Source: Juglans regia
Lineage: Eukaryota > Streptophyta > Magnoliopsida > Fagales > Juglandaceae
Length of the DNA: 64,000 nucleotides
Direction of reading: 5' to 3'
Assembly (NCBI RefSeq): GCF_001411555.2
Contig: NC_049901.1
Location: forward strand, 12,658,681 to 12,722,680
The notes under the pieces are model-generated. The model did no database searches and had not been told where the DNA came from. It worked only from the letters and a program-made list of their open reading frames with translations. The position numbers were made by a program, and so were the translations under genes. Below are positions 1 through 15,586 of this stretch, one piece after another (position 1 is the first letter of the stretch; each line of letters begins with the position of its first letter).

Positions 1-249
1 TTGCGATAATCAGGCTGCCATACATATCGCAACAAATTCGGTGTTTCACAGCACACGAAACACATTGAGATCAATTATCATTTCATTCGTGACAAAATTC
101 AATCTGATTTTTTACGCACTTGCCATGTTCATTCTTCATTTCAATTTGCAAATGTCTTCACCAAGGCACTCCCTTCCACTCAACTTGGCTTTCTTTTATC
201 CAAGATGGGAATAGAAAATATCTATTCTCCATCTTGCAGGGGATATTAA
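1..249 (+). pseudogene. Ty1/copia polyprotein, C-terminal RNase H end (cut by window edge, frameshifted)
   Basis: The plus strand reads CDNQAAIHIATN, the RNase H 'DNQAA' signature of plant copia polyproteins. It then needs a one-base frame change near position 58 to continue as KHIEINYHFIRDK, CHVHSSFQFANVFTKAL and a C-terminal SCRGY followed by a stop at 247-249. This order (DNQAA, KHIEI-YHFIRDK, -FTKAL) is the normal end of a copia polyprotein. The rest of the element lies left of the window. The frameshift makes this copy non-functional. The long terminal repeat follows directly. Confidence 0.85.
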
Positions 250-549
250 CGAATGATGAGTCAGCTGACACACAGAGAGCAAAATTGAGAGAGCAACACC
301 ACTACATACCCAACAAATTTCCAGCAGAATTGATTGTGATATCTTGGGCTGTATAACTGTGTAAGGGCAATATTTTATATTCATTTCTTTTGTATTTCCT
401 GTATAGATTATTTTATTTCTTTTGTATAAATACACGATTGTATAGATTACATTGGCAAGCTTTTGAGGAATAAGATTACAGAGTATTTCTTATTCACTAG
501 TATTGCTCTGCTTCATTTTTCTTCCAAAAAACTACACCTCTCTAACTCT
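245..549 (+). mobile_element. 3' LTR of the copia element at the window start
   Basis: The sequence directly after the copia stop codon behaves as a 3' LTR. A purine-rich stretch (GCAGGGGA) precedes it. A TATA-like TATAAATAC lies near 425-433, and the stretch ends in CTCTATCA at about 549. The exact start is uncertain: it could be the TATTAAC at about 245 or the TG at 254. No second copy is available in the window for comparison. Confidence 0.55.
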
Positions 550-1382
550 ATCACCTATCGCTTAATTGGCATAACCTCTAACTTTTAAAATGAAGTTCTA
601 GAGTTCGAAATCTCCCTCCCCTAATTCATAAAGGACTAAAAAATAAAGACAATAGATTTTTTTTCTTATTTTGTTATTGTTTCTGGACAAGGGGGATGCC
701 CTTTCATTATTTTATTCTGTCCAATGTTTTTTTATTGCTTAGTTTTATTTTCTATTTTTAAGTTTTTTTAGATTTTAGATTTTCTGGTTTATTCTATTTT
801 TAGTCTTTTTTTTCTTTATTTTGGAACAAATATTGTAATAAATACGAGAATAACAAGAAATAAAGATTTGTTATTAAACATTTTATTCTTTATTTTCGAA
901 AAAATATTACATAATAGGATCCCATTATGGATTTTATTTAATAAAACATTTAAATTTGTAGGTGATTGACGAAATCACAACCGTTAAATCTAGGAAATAA
1001 AGATAAAGATTTAAATCAATTAAATATATAAAGTAGAACGCTTATATTTTGAAATTTGTAGGCGAGCTAGATTCTAAACCACAGATAATGCAAAAGGAAG
1101 ATATAACGACGTCGCGTTCCCTAGAAAAAGACCATGGATTATATTTGTTCGAGATATTTTACTGAATAATTTCATTTTCCAGAGAAAAATACTTACCTTT
1201 AAAAACAAAACCCAAAAATTAAAAATTAAAAACAAAACAATTATCTTTGCGTGAAATAAAAGGGGGAAAACCAGATTGCTCAGCATGAACTGAAGCAGGG
1301 CTTGGCGTTGGCGAGCTACAAGCCTAATACCATCTTCTTCTTCTTCTTCTTTTTTCCTCTTAATAAACGGCTTTAGTTTGTG
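550..1382. other. AT-rich intergenic DNA and probable promoter/5' leader of the UMP kinase gene
   Basis: No coding region is recognisable. The stretch is T- and A-rich. Just before the start codon at 1383 it turns into a pyrimidine-rich leader with a short CTT repeat (about 1331-1352), as often seen in plant 5' UTRs. No specific promoter element can be assigned with confidence. Confidence 0.4.
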
Positions 1383-5479
<4,097 letters not shown>

Positions 5480-5902
5480 TGTCTCAATCCTCTTAGTTGT
5501 AAAGTTTTAAGTTGGGTTGTGGAGTTGAGAATAACTTATCACTTAACCTAAGTTTTAAATTGCCCCTCCAAAAGCTAATTGGGTGTTTTAAGTTACCCCT
5601 CCAAAAGCTAATTGGGAGTTTGCGTATGAAGGCTGAAGATGAAGTATGAACTGCAATTTTTTTTAGCATTTACTTGAGCCAATAGATACTTATATAAATA
5701 TATATATATAAAATGTTGGACTTCTCTTGAAGTGTCCGTTGAATTTTGAACATCTCAAGATTTTGTAGCGATTATACACTTTGATTTGTTCATCTCAAAG
5801 TTAATGGCTTGCTCCTTGCAGTCAACAGCGGTGTACATGTAGACACTCATCTTGCTTGTTATTGCCATCTCAATATTTCCTTTTGAAGATCTTATATATA
5901 TC
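5480..5902. other. 3' UTR and downstream DNA of the UMP kinase gene, with a small tandem duplication
   Basis: After the stop codon, 'CCCCTCCAAAAGCTAATTGGG' occurs twice in tandem (about 5556-5577 and 5588-5610). No coding region follows. No clear polyadenylation signal was fixed. Confidence 0.45.
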
Positions 5903-6030
5903 TCTGCCTATACTTAAAAAGCCGCTATAATGTTACTGTTCATCATGAACAGTACATCTAAATCGGTCTCTTTTTTTTTTTTTTTTAATTTTATTTTACT
6001 GTTTATCGAGTATGATGAACTGTAGTGAAC

Positions 6031-6082
<52 letters not shown>

Positions 6083-6427
6083 CAGTATGAATGTCAATGT
6101 GCGACGTAATACCGCAATCGTGCATAGGGAATGAGAGAGAGGAAGAAAGAAAAAGTGGAATCTGCCTATATTTAAAAGCCGCTGTAACGTTACTATTCAT
6201 TATTGTTCATCGTGAACAGTAAATCTAAATCAACATTTTTTTTCTTTTTTTTTTCATATCTTATTACTGTTCATCGATAGTATGATGAACACTAATGAAC
6301 AATGATTTTTTTATTTTTTTTTATGATTTTATTATTTTATTATTTTTATCAGTGTGAATGTCAATGTGCGATGTAATACCGCAATCGTAGATAGGGAATG
6401 AGAGAGAGGAAGAAAGAAAAAGTGGAA
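5903..6427. repeat. Tandem duplication of a ~260-bp unit
   Basis: Copy 1 (5903-6160) and copy 2 (6161-6427) both run from TCTGCCTATA through AAAAGCCGCT, a 'GTTCATC.TGAACAGT' palindrome, a T-rich tract, and GTCAATGTGCGA to GAGAGAGGAAGAAAGAAAAA. Copy 1 holds a 48-base T run. The palindrome ACTGTTCAT-C-ATGAACAGT has 9-bp arms and recurs inverted further in. Confidence 0.85.
6033..6080. repeat. Homopolymer T(48)
   Basis: An uninterrupted run of T within copy 1 of the tandem duplication. The length in the assembly may be unreliable. Confidence 0.9.
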
Positions 6428-7890
6428 AAAATATTGATTTTTGAGTTTTAAATGATCAATAAAAAAGTTATTTTTTTTTCTTCACATGTTTTTTTCGCAT
6501 ATCCTATTACTATTTATTATATTATACACTAAAAATTAACTTTAATTTTTCAAATACTAATTTTTTATCTTTAAATAAATGATAAAATTTTACTGTACAT
6601 TTTTAAGAGAAAAAAACTATCTGATTAATTTGAATTTTTAATATAATTTAAATTTAATAATAAATGATGAACATAAATAAATAATAATTTTATTCTTATA
6701 CATTAGACTATTTTAATATTTGAAATTACACTTTATTTTTTTCTTCAATTTGACAGATGTGGCAAACGTGTTTTTTTTTATCAATTAGAAAATCTTACGC
6801 GATACAGGATTTTACACAAGTACCACTAATTTCAAAATAACCAAGCCATTTATAAAATACTAATATTTCATCATTAAATAAATAATAAAATTTTGTTAAA
6901 TATTTTTAAAAAAGTATAACTATATAAATAATTAGAGTTTTAACATAATTTAAATATGATAATATTCTTAATTAACTAAAGAAAACTGCTACAACTAATA
7001 AAAAAGTAACCTGAAAATATGTCATGAATGTGTATTTCATTTTTTTTATTTTTCTTTTCTTTTTTTCATGTATTTTTTTAATCATCATAAACATTTTTAA
7101 AAAAATAAAAAATTTACAACATCATTGGGTCAGGAGGGAATTGACAATCTATCTCTTCCCCAACAAAATTATTGAGTTCGAGGAAGAGATTAATAGATTC
7201 TTAGGTTTTCAGAAACTTTTATATATTTTTTAAAATATTATTTAAATATAAAATATTTTTTAATTTGTTAATCTAATCATTACAATTTTCTTAAATATAA
7301 ATTTTTTAAATTTTAAAACAAAAATTACATTAAAAAATTGTATTCCAATAATATTTTAACTTTTTTTCTCTCATTTTCTAAAATCAAATAAAACATCTTA
7401 ATCCAAATAATTTTATATATTACTATTCACAAACCATGTCACTACTATTAATACATTGATCCAAATCATATCTAAGGATATGATGTCTACGTGTGTTGTT
7501 TTTTGAAGGACGAGGCTGCTGCTGGTATATTAAAATTTTTAAGATTTAAATCAAACCCTTCATTTTACCACTTCTCATTTTTTTTCTTCAGTTGGATTCT
7601 TCGATTTATGCAATGAAGTACTATCACTATCACAAAAATTCTCCACATCTTTTTTCACTTGTTAGGTACAGAAATTGAGTTCATAAAAAATTCTCTATAT
7701 ACTACTTATTTTACTTATGATTACATTTTTTTTTTTAACCCAAAACATATTTATATTTTACAAAATATTTTTCAACCGGGTAAATGTGCCTCGCACATTA
7801 CCCAACCGCTAGTATATATATATGTGTGTGTGTGTGTATTTGTGTGGTGCGCGCGCTCACACGCACAAACACATCCATAGATTTAATAAT

Positions 7891-8098
7891 CATGTTTGGA
7901 TACAAAAACGGTTTTGTCTCATCTTATTTTATTTTATCATTATAATTTTTTTAAATTTTTACACAAAATATAATAAACATTAACTTTTTAAAATTTTAAA
8001 ATAATAATAATATTAAAAAATAATACTCTAATAATATTATTTAATTTTTATCTAAAATTATCTCATCTCATCTTATCTCATTATGCAAACGAAGTCTA
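7891..8098. repeat. MITE-like repeat family A, copy 1
   Basis: It begins TGTTTGGATAC and ends with the roughly complementary 'ATGCAAACGAAGTC'. In between are 'CTCATCTTATTTTATT', 'ACAAAATATAATAAACA', 'AAAATAATAATAATATT' and 'CTCATCTCATCTTATCTCA'. The same order recurs at 8755-8957 and 12694-12846, so this is a dispersed family with degenerate inverted ends and no coding capacity. Confidence 0.65.
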
Positions 8099-8598
8099 AA
8101 TATCATGTTAACCTACTTTTAATATGTTCCCCATTATTTGGGAGATTATACCATGTTTGAATATGACTTTTTAAAGTTACTTATCAAATATATATATATA
8201 TATATATATATAATATAACATTTTAAAGTTTTTTTTTTTTTGGCAAAATAACATTTTAAAGTTAAAAAACAGCTTCGGTGGTCAAATTCAAAATCTTTCC
8301 TTGGCATTCATTCAAAACTTTGTTATATAAAATGAATTGGAGAGTCAGCGTGATCGTGGAAATCTATAATCAAATTCGATTTTGAACAGTATTCATAAAC
8401 AACAATCCTCAATAAGTTTGACGGCATTTTCGTTGCCTGATTCTCCAAAGGCCTGACTGACCAATGAAGGAACCCAATGAGAGAAAACACCAACGATTAT
8501 TCTCTTTTTCGAAAACAAAAAAGGTGAAAAGTTTGATGCTCCCGTAGCTTGTCTATTTATTGTTTTTTGGGGGGTTTATTTTTAGAAAAATGTTACGG

Positions 8599-8631
<33 letters not shown>

Positions 8632-8754
8632 AAATATTAGTAGTGGATTCAATAAAATTATATTTTAATCAAAATGCATAAAAACTCATTATAGTGGACT
8701 CAATAAAACTACAATATTTTAAACTTTGATCATTTTCACTGGCCAAATCTATTA

Positions 8755-8957
8755 GGCTTCGTTTGGTTCCTTAACATCTCTCAACTCATCTCAACTCATT
8801 ATTACAACTTTTTCAAATTCCAACACAAAATATAATAAACAATTCAATTTTTTCAAATCTCAAAATAATAATAATATTAAAAAATAATATTCTAACAATA
8901 TTTTATCATCTCAACTTAACTCAACTCAACTCACTTCAACATCCAAACACAACCTAA
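8755..8957. repeat. MITE-like repeat family A, copy 2
   Basis: Starts GGCTTCGTTTGG and ends 'CATCCAAACACAACC', the inverted partner of the start. The core 'CACAAAATATAATAAACAAT' and 'CTCAAAATAATAATAATATT' matches copies 1 and 3. 'CAACTCATCTCAACTCA' near the start mirrors 'TTAACTCAACTCAACTCA' near the end only loosely. Confidence 0.7.
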
Positions 8958-9616
8958 ATTGTTGACCAAATATTATTTTGGCATAAAAATTTCCCTCTCT
9001 CCCGTGCCATTCGTTTCACGCGAGCTCACAATTTCAAAAAATTCATCTTCCTTTCAAAAGCACTAAGCGTCCAAATCTTAAACTCAACCACAAAAGGCGG
9101 TCAGTTTCCATCAGTCATTATTTCAATGACGTGGCATGATCTTGCTGAAGTGTTTCAAGTTCTAGTTCTGTAATATTATGATTAGTTGATGTCAATTTCT
9201 TCTTTTAAAATCTAATATCAACATTAAAAAATTAATGTATATATTTTTAATAACGAATAAATATTCAAATTACAATTAGAATTAAAATAAATGAAAATGT
9301 CAAAATCAATATTTTAATATAATAATAATAGATTTGGAGAGTATGTTATTTGGTGTTGTTAAAAAGTGACTAGCTAAATTTACAAAATTGAATTCTCTAG
9401 CCAAATTTTGGCTAAATTTTATTGAGTCGACTACTAATGCTTTTATGCTAAATTGTTAATTAATATAACATAAAATTTAAATCTTAAATATCAACATTAA
9501 TAGTAAGTTATTAATATAAATTTACTTTTTATATATATACATATATATATAATAAATACATTTTTGACATAATATATTATCATATATATTCTGTTTGATA
9601 TTTGTAAAAAAGAGAA

Positions 9617-9790
9617 TTATTACATACAGATACAAAAAAATTATACAAAATAAACTCACAAATTGATGTGGACTCATAGAATCTATTAGATCTATTTTAT
9701 AATAAAAATAATTTTACAATTTGACGTACTATATCAAGCCACATTAATTTATAAATTTATTTTTATATAATTCATTTATAATTATATTAG
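9617..9790. repeat. Dispersed repeat family B, copy 1
   Basis: It contains 'ACAAATTGATGTGGACTCAT', 'ATTTTATAATAAAAATAA', 'CAATTTGACGTACTATATCA' and 'AGCCACATTAATTTATAAAT'. The start and end are roughly complementary. The same order occurs at 42279-42440, so this is a small non-autonomous element family. Confidence 0.65.
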
Positions 9791-9965
9791 AGGAATCCAA
9801 AAATACCGGATCAAAATTGAAAAAAATCAAATATTACAATTTTAAAGATGAATTAGTATTTGAATTCGATTTTAAAATTTATCTAAAATCAGACAATTAC
9901 ACCCCTGAAAATGTGCCACTGCGTTTGGTCCCGAGGTGGCCTTTTCACGTGGCCATTATTTAAAA

Positions 9966-10690
9966 AAAAAAAAATAACACACACACACAACATTCAAATG
10001 AAACGGAAATCCTCAGATCCCCCATTGCAACCCCATTTGAAACCCTAAAACCTCTTTTTGCAATCTATCCAGTCCTGAACCAGGGAGGCGGGAAGGACCT
10101 TTGTTTATGCCGGAAATGGAGCTCGGACCCTGCCGGAAATGGAGCTACTACCTGAAATGGTGCTTGGTTTCTGCCGGAAATGAAGCTCAGAGGCGCAGGA
10201 TGAGGTTTTCAGTTTTAGGATTTCAGAAATGCATTTCAAATGGGGATGGAATCGGTGGTTTGGTTCGGGACGTGTTTTCAATTTTTTTTTAACCAAAAAT
10301 ATGGTTTTTCTTCTTTTTGAATCCATCTTCTATCCCACGGTCCCACCTCATTGGGAATTGCGAAGAAGAGAGCCGGCCTCTCTCTGTCCCTCTAAATTGT
10401 GCACACTTGGTTTGGGTGAATCTGCAAGATTAACATGGAATCAATTGCAGAAAAGTAGTAGTCCTGCTAGTGGACAGTGGATCAAGGATCCACCACCCAA
10501 TTTAAGCTGGATTTTGGAACAGAGTCCTCTTCTTACATTTTCCTTCATCCCCCCCTATCTCTTTCTTTTCTTCTAATTAAATTGGAAGAACGGATGGATG
10601 CCTTTGTTTTTCTCTCAACAAGCTTCAGAGACTTATCGTGTTGTTTGACAAATAAAAAATGCTTGGAGTTAAATGATTGATTGCTTTAAT
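9966..10690. other. Less AT-rich segment with a degenerate 'CCGGAAATGGAGCT' repeat; no gene recognised
   Basis: From 10020 the base composition changes. 'TGCCGGAAATGGAGCT' appears at about 10109, 10130 and (altered) 10173, with a related CCTGAAATGG between. Open frames of 63-115 codons exist but none resembles a known protein or has a believable start context. It could be the 5' part of a non-coding transcript or a degraded gene. 10690-11169 is AT-rich DNA downstream of the VQ gene with nothing recognisable. Confidence 0.3.
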
Positions 10691-11169
10691 AAGGAACGAC
10701 AATTAATCGATCATCGGATATAACAAACAACAACAAAAGAAAAACTATGAAACATTTTTGTATCATCCTCTCACAATTTAGATCCGAAATGCTAAATAAT
10801 GCAAAACACTCAGTCTACAAGAAATTCAAGTGCATGACCTATTATTAAATTAAATACAGCCTCAACAATCTCATTTAAATATCAACCGAAGAACAACAAA
10901 ACTACCCTAAAAAAAGAGAGAACAGACAGTCCCCAAAAATTACATAATTGGATTCATACCCAATTAGCATACAAGCCTAGTGGTATAAACATTTTTCTGA
11001 TTATATTAATGAGAAGAAAGAAAAAAAAACAAATAGTTATGTTGGAAATTTTTTATTCCACCAAAAGTCAGTCAATGCCAAAAAGTTTACCACTTTGTTA
11101 TGGGGAAATTTGCAGGCGTTTTCGTGGTTTTTTCTTCCTTCCAAAGCACGGCGGCACAGGGCTAAAGCC

Positions 11170-11823
11170 TTAAAAGTCCAAAAAATTGTTGAATAAGTCT
11201 ATCGAAGAAGGAGATGGAGAAATCAAAGGAGCCGACAGCAACCCCGAAGGACTCGCCGTGAACCCATTATGCCAAAACGGACTCAGATCGTGGAACATAG
11301 GAAAGCTGTGTTGTTCATTTACTGGAGAGAAGAAACCCTCGGGAATTGGAGCCAAAGTCGCCGGCGCAGGAGATAATATTCCTGGATAAGCCTGACCCAG
11401 TTCTACCATTCCCTCTCCTTCCACCATACCCATAACCGCGGCAGCGTTGCCGGCTCGGTCTCTCTCTCTGTCCGACGGACTGGTTTTCTCGATGGAGGCG
11501 ATCCTCGCAGCGGGAGAGAGGGCTCCGGCGCCGGACGGAGATATAGACGAAGAATACGGGCCGGTGAGGCGCTGGACGATGGACATGAAGTCGGAGACGG
11601 TGGCGTGGATGACCTTGGGAGAGACGGCGTAGATAATAACAGGCTGCTGCGGTTGTTGCTGTTGTTGTTGGGCATGGGGCGGAGCTCTGGGCGGCGGGTG
11701 TGGGGGAGGCTTCTTGATCTTGTGGGAGTCTTTGCTGACTTTGAGAGGAGGAGGACGGGGGCCTTGGAGGTGGATCTCTTTCTTGGGCGTCTGCGGCGGC
11801 TGTCTTGGGTCCGGCTGGTTCAT
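11170..11823 (-). CDS. VQ-motif protein, MKS1-like, intronless
   Basis: This is a single uninterrupted frame of 217 aa. It carries the VQ motif FMSIVQRLTG (79-88), matching FxxxVQxLTG. The MKS1-type conserved blocks flank it: GPRPPPLKVSKDSHKIKK upstream (21-38) and PVIIYAVSPKVIH (61-73) just before the motif. Several SP sites (for example SPSGAG, ALSPAAR, KTSPSD) fit MAP-kinase targets, and the C-terminus ends FNNFLDF. MKS1 proteins bind WRKY transcription factors through the VQ motif and are phosphorylated by MPK4 in defence signalling; that is family knowledge. Lack of introns is typical for VQ genes. A poly-glutamine run (52-57) sits in the proline-rich N-terminal part. It is the first host gene downstream of the UMP kinase gene. 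In Arabidopsis MKS1 also neighbours the plastid UMP kinase gene. Confidence 0.92.
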   Translation of the reverse strand: MNQPDPRQPPQTPKKEIHLQGPRPPPLKVSKDSHKIKKPPPHPPPRAPPHAQQQQQQPQQPVIIYAVSPKVIHATVSDFMSIVQRLTGPYSSSISPSGAGALSPAARIASIEKTSPSDRERDRAGNAAAVMGMVEGEGMVELGQAYPGILSPAPATLAPIPEGFFSPVNEQHSFPMFHDLSPFWHNGFTASPSGLLSAPLISPSPSSIDLFNNFLDF

Positions 11824-12045
11824 CTTCTTCGCCGGCTGATTTGAGTGAATCGTGAAGATGGAAACATCGAAAAAGGGGGATTAAGGTGAGCGAGGTTTCT
11901 TTGGTGTTGCAAATGGAGACGAAAGGACGAGGAAAAGGAGCAAAGCTTGCAACTTGACGCTGCTTATTGAATATCAAAATAAAATTCAATATTGGACAAT
12001 CCGGATGAGGACATATGATTGTTTGTGGACTCCGAGAAACTTCCG

Positions 12046-12051
12046 TTGACT
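12046..12051 (+). promoter_or_regulatory. Possible W-box upstream of the VQ gene
   Basis: TTGACT, matching the WRKY-binding core TTGACY, lies about 220 bp upstream of the VQ start codon. WRKY control of MKS1-type genes would make sense because their products bind WRKY factors. A six-base motif occurs by chance often, so this is weak. Confidence 0.25.
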
Positions 12052-12064
12052 TCAGAAAAACCAA

Positions 12065-13928
12065 AAATAAAAATAGAAAAGAAAAACGTGTTTAGAAAAT
12101 TATTGTGATGTGATTAATGAACCAGGCAGGGAAAACAAGGACTGACCGCCCAAGTGCGTTGCTTCGTTAAAATTATTTTTAAAATTTGATAAATATATAT
12201 TTTTTATAAATTTAAAATCTCTTTATCTATAATTTTATATTATATTAATATTAAATTTATTAAAATAATAATATAATATAATTTTTTTAATAATTATTTT
12301 TTAATAATTTTACTATATTTTATAATTACATTAATTATATATATTAATAATTTAATTTAATACTTAAATTATTATTTTTCAACTAATTTTTTTCTTCAAT
12401 TTTATTATCTAACAAACACATCTTATAGACTAATTTTCAATGAATTTTGGCTAAAACACCTCACAACTCTGTAACTTTTATTAGGAATAAAAAGAAAATG
12501 CTGGCAGTATTTTAATTGGAATAAAAAAAAAATACCAAAGACGTCTCCCACACTTGCATATGTACATCTCCATAACGTATGAGCAAGAGGCTACTCACAA
12601 TGCAGTTGTGGGATTAAACTGAAATAAAAAATATATTTTGTTGATAAACAGTAATCTTTTAAATTTGAAAGAATCTATTTATACTTTATTTGGAAATTAA
12701 ACTCATTATTATAATTTTTTTAAATTCTAATACAAAATATAATAAATAATTTAATTTTTTCAAATCTTAAAATAATAAATAATAATAATATTCTAATAAT
12801 ATTTTATCATCTTAATTCAACTAAGTTCAACATCCAAATGCAGTAACTCAAAATTTCTCACTCATTTTTTTAGCTAATTCAATGTAACTATATTTTAATG
12901 AAATTCATTATATTTTATATTTAACTAAATTTTTGATGAAATTAATATCAATACTCTAATTTAAGATATTATGGCTAGACATCCTTAAAAGAATATATAT
13001 ATATATAATAATTTTATTATATAAAATAAAACATCAAATTATATTAATTTATAATTAAGTACATTTCTAATATATTATCAAACTGTCATATAAACATAGA
13101 TTACCCATATATCCAATAGTAGCAACCCAATGCTCTTGAAGACTTTACCTTTTTTTGTTTTTTTTTCCTTAGCCTATATGTTATTGAATTCATTTGTGGG
13201 ACCCTTTTAGTCTTTACCATTGCATCGATTCCAAAGTTAATGTCAGTGAAATGAGATCTTTATTCCTTAACTTACTGTAATTGTACCGTCTTTCGAGCTG
13301 TTATCCTTATTATATTTTTATCGCGTCATCTTTGATCCCATTTTTTATGCACAAACTGTCAAACTGAAACGACGCTAATTACAAAATCTATGTATTTATA
13401 TTTTTATTTATAAAAAATTTATAAAGATTTATTTTATCAGTTTTTTTAGTTTAAATTTTAAATTTTAAAATTTTTAGTAAAAAAAATTTATAATTTTTTA
13501 AATATAATTAATATTTTTCTTATAATTAATAATTTTACTACCAAATGTCTCGAGGCCGTGTTTCCGTGGATCTTACTTATGTTTAGAGTTCCGCAAATAT
13601 TTCTTCCACTTGAGCATTAGTTAAAAATTGCATTAAAAATTGCTTGAGCATTAGTTAAAAATTGTGGAAGTGCCGATCTGGTTTGAGTATCTTGAGAATA
13701 ACTTACTATTATTTATTATTTTATTATTATTTTTTACTTACTTCTTATTATTATTCACTATTAATCAATATTTTTTTATTATTATTTACATAATACATGA
13801 AAATATCTCAATACCCAAACGCAATCAAACAAACATTTTAAAAAGTATCTATAAGGTGGCGGAACCAAAGTTCTCCTTAAAAGAAAAATATTATAATTGT
13901 TCATCTATTTTGATCTGCCCCGCCTACC
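12065..13928. other. AT-rich intergenic DNA
   Basis: No gene recognised. It holds repeat copy A3 (12694-12846) and a stretch at 13690-13830 made largely of ATT/TTA runs that ends 'CCCAAACGCAATCAAAC', like the end of a small DNA element. Confidence 0.5.
12694..12846. repeat. MITE-like repeat family A, copy 3 (5'-truncated)
   Basis: It shares 'TTATAATTTTTTTAAATTCTAA', 'ACAAAATATAATAAATAAT', 'CTAATAATATTTTATCATCT' and 'CAACATCCAAATGCA' with copies 1 and 2. The outer left end is degraded. Confidence 0.6.
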
Positions 13929-13929
13929 G

Positions 13930-15586
13930 TTAATCTTGGGACAACCCCTTCTCCTCAGAAGGGTCCTTGAGAGCTACGCCATCACCCCCCGACTTGGGAT
14001 AGACCTCCCACGACACAATTGAGAATCTCTCCAACCCTTTTGTCGGTGAAAGCTGTTGGAGCCTCGCCAGCTAGCACATCTAAAATAGGCCCGAGGGGGT
14101 CTACCTCGGTCTCCCCTACTACTATTGCCTCCACCTCGGCACTAGCCCCCATCGACGCCAAGGTCGGGATGGTATCAGTGAAGGGTAGAAAAGCGCCAAC
14201 ACCTGCCAATATGGTTGGGACCTCAGCCCCAACTTCCGCCGAAGCCAAGGCCTAAATGGTGTAAGTGAAAGGCAGCGGAGCCTCGACGTCGATCACAACA
14301 GCAAAAGCTTCGCTGACACCGCCACGACCTCAGTCTCAAGTGTATTTGCCAAAACCCACTCGGCCCATGACACGACCCTCGCTATCTCCCTCCTAAACAC
14401 CATGCCATCGTCACTCTCGCCCTCCAAGCTAGGTTCGGGCGAGACAACCTCGACTTTAAGAGAATAGGCAATGGGAGAATCCGGGATTGAAACTCGGTCA
14501 ATGATATCTTCGCCCTCAATAAGGTGGCCCTTGGATAAGGGCGAGTGAACCCTTTCGATATCAATGTCAGGAGACAAGGGAACTATCTGAGACTCCCGAA
14601 TGGAACGATCCAAAAGGACCCCATAAAATCGTACGGAGAGCAACTCCTCTCCAGGCGAAAGCTCCACGACCCCCAAGTTGCCCGATGAGGTAGGGGAAGA
14701 AGCCTCTATGTGCTGCGCAAGGGTGACCATCAGCGGATCTTGCCCAAACTGGATGGGGAAGTTCAATACCCTTCGGAGTCCGTGGCGCCTTCAATGGGAG
14801 ACGACATTTCAAACTCTACAATGCTCGACACCTTATAGGTTGACTTCAGTGACTCAAGTTCACCAAGAGTCACGACCAACCGCCATAAGAACCCATTGAA
14901 TCTCTATGACTCTGTGCAAACCTCAGGAGGGTTTAGGCCCCTCGGAACATGCGAAGAACGAGGAGGCTAGGCCAGCTTAGGGTTTGTGGCCTTGTGGGGG
15001 CATAATTTGAAGAGTTCTTTGGAACCATGTGAATATGAAAATGGAAGAAAGAAAAACAGGATACACATAAAGGGAAATTTAAAGAGAAAGGGAAGAAGCG
15101 TGAAGAGCTCTAAGGAAGAGAAGGCAAAATGGGCTCCAACATTGAAAGGGGGCATTTAAATAGACCCCATTGACGGTTGGCATCCCCAAAAGATTGGGAA
15201 CGCACGCACCCCACGAAGCTGGCAAGATATGCACAAATCTATTGACATGCACTGGGCAACACGACACGGAGAGAAGGAGTCGTCTGTTATCATCAATGTT
15301 GAGCGGACTTGAAGGATGCAATCAAGTGCAAAATCCAACCGTCAGAAAACGTGTCACTAAATTCGAAAGGGGAATCGTTGCTTGACATCATTAAAATAAC
15401 GAAAAATCCACATGGGCGTGATCTTGAGCCGAGAACCTCACAAGTAGAAGAGCTAGGAGAATAATAACTGACCATTTCCAGGGAAGAGGATCTCAACAAT
15501 AGAAACAACAGGAAAGTATATAGCGTGAAGACCAAGGCAAAAAGAAATTTCCATCGAACTAGTCCGATAAGAATTGGAGGGATAAC
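13930..15586 (+). mobile_element. Internal region of a Tat-like LTR element remnant
   Basis: Base composition jumps from AT-rich to about half GC at 13920 and returns at 16350, marking an inserted block. No gag or pol domain is readable. The readable frames are on the minus strand (14293-14766 and 13982-14248). They are followed on the right by a purine-rich tract (GAATTGGAGGGATAA) and a long LTR starting TGTAAGGGGG. In Tat/Ogre-type elements an antisense ORF commonly lies between integrase and the 3' LTR, which matches this layout. The left end of the element was not located. Confidence 0.5.
14293..14766 (-). pseudogene. Antisense ORF of the Tat-like element (acidic, function unknown)
   Basis: 157 codons, rich in glutamate, serine and valine with few aromatic residues (for example SPGEELLSVRFYG, PLSPDIDIERVHSP, SPEPSLEGESDDG). 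I do not recognise a named domain with certainty. The acidic low-complexity character and its antisense position before the LTR resemble the extra ORFs of Tat-lineage retrotransposons. A second minus-strand frame at 13982-14248 with similar composition may be its continuation after a frame break. It is unlikely to be a host gene. Confidence 0.4.

Larger units (their letters stand above)
6428..9965. other. Gene-free AT-rich intergenic region with small repeats
   Basis: No ORF here resembles a known protein. The stretch contains simple repeats ((TA)n near 8190 and 8610, (GT)n near 7820) and the MITE-like copies listed separately. A T/A bias without codon structure runs throughout. Confidence 0.6.

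Noticed and set aside
10229..10576. 115-codon plus-strand frame in the GC-richer island
   Set aside because: No similarity I recognise, ends in a run of phenylalanine/leucine from T-rich DNA, and overlaps two other frames of equal quality.
11315..12064. Long minus-strand frame (249 codons) overlapping the VQ gene
   Set aside because: It is an out-of-frame shadow of the VQ gene; the text is proline/serine low complexity and the VQ frame has clear family motifs.
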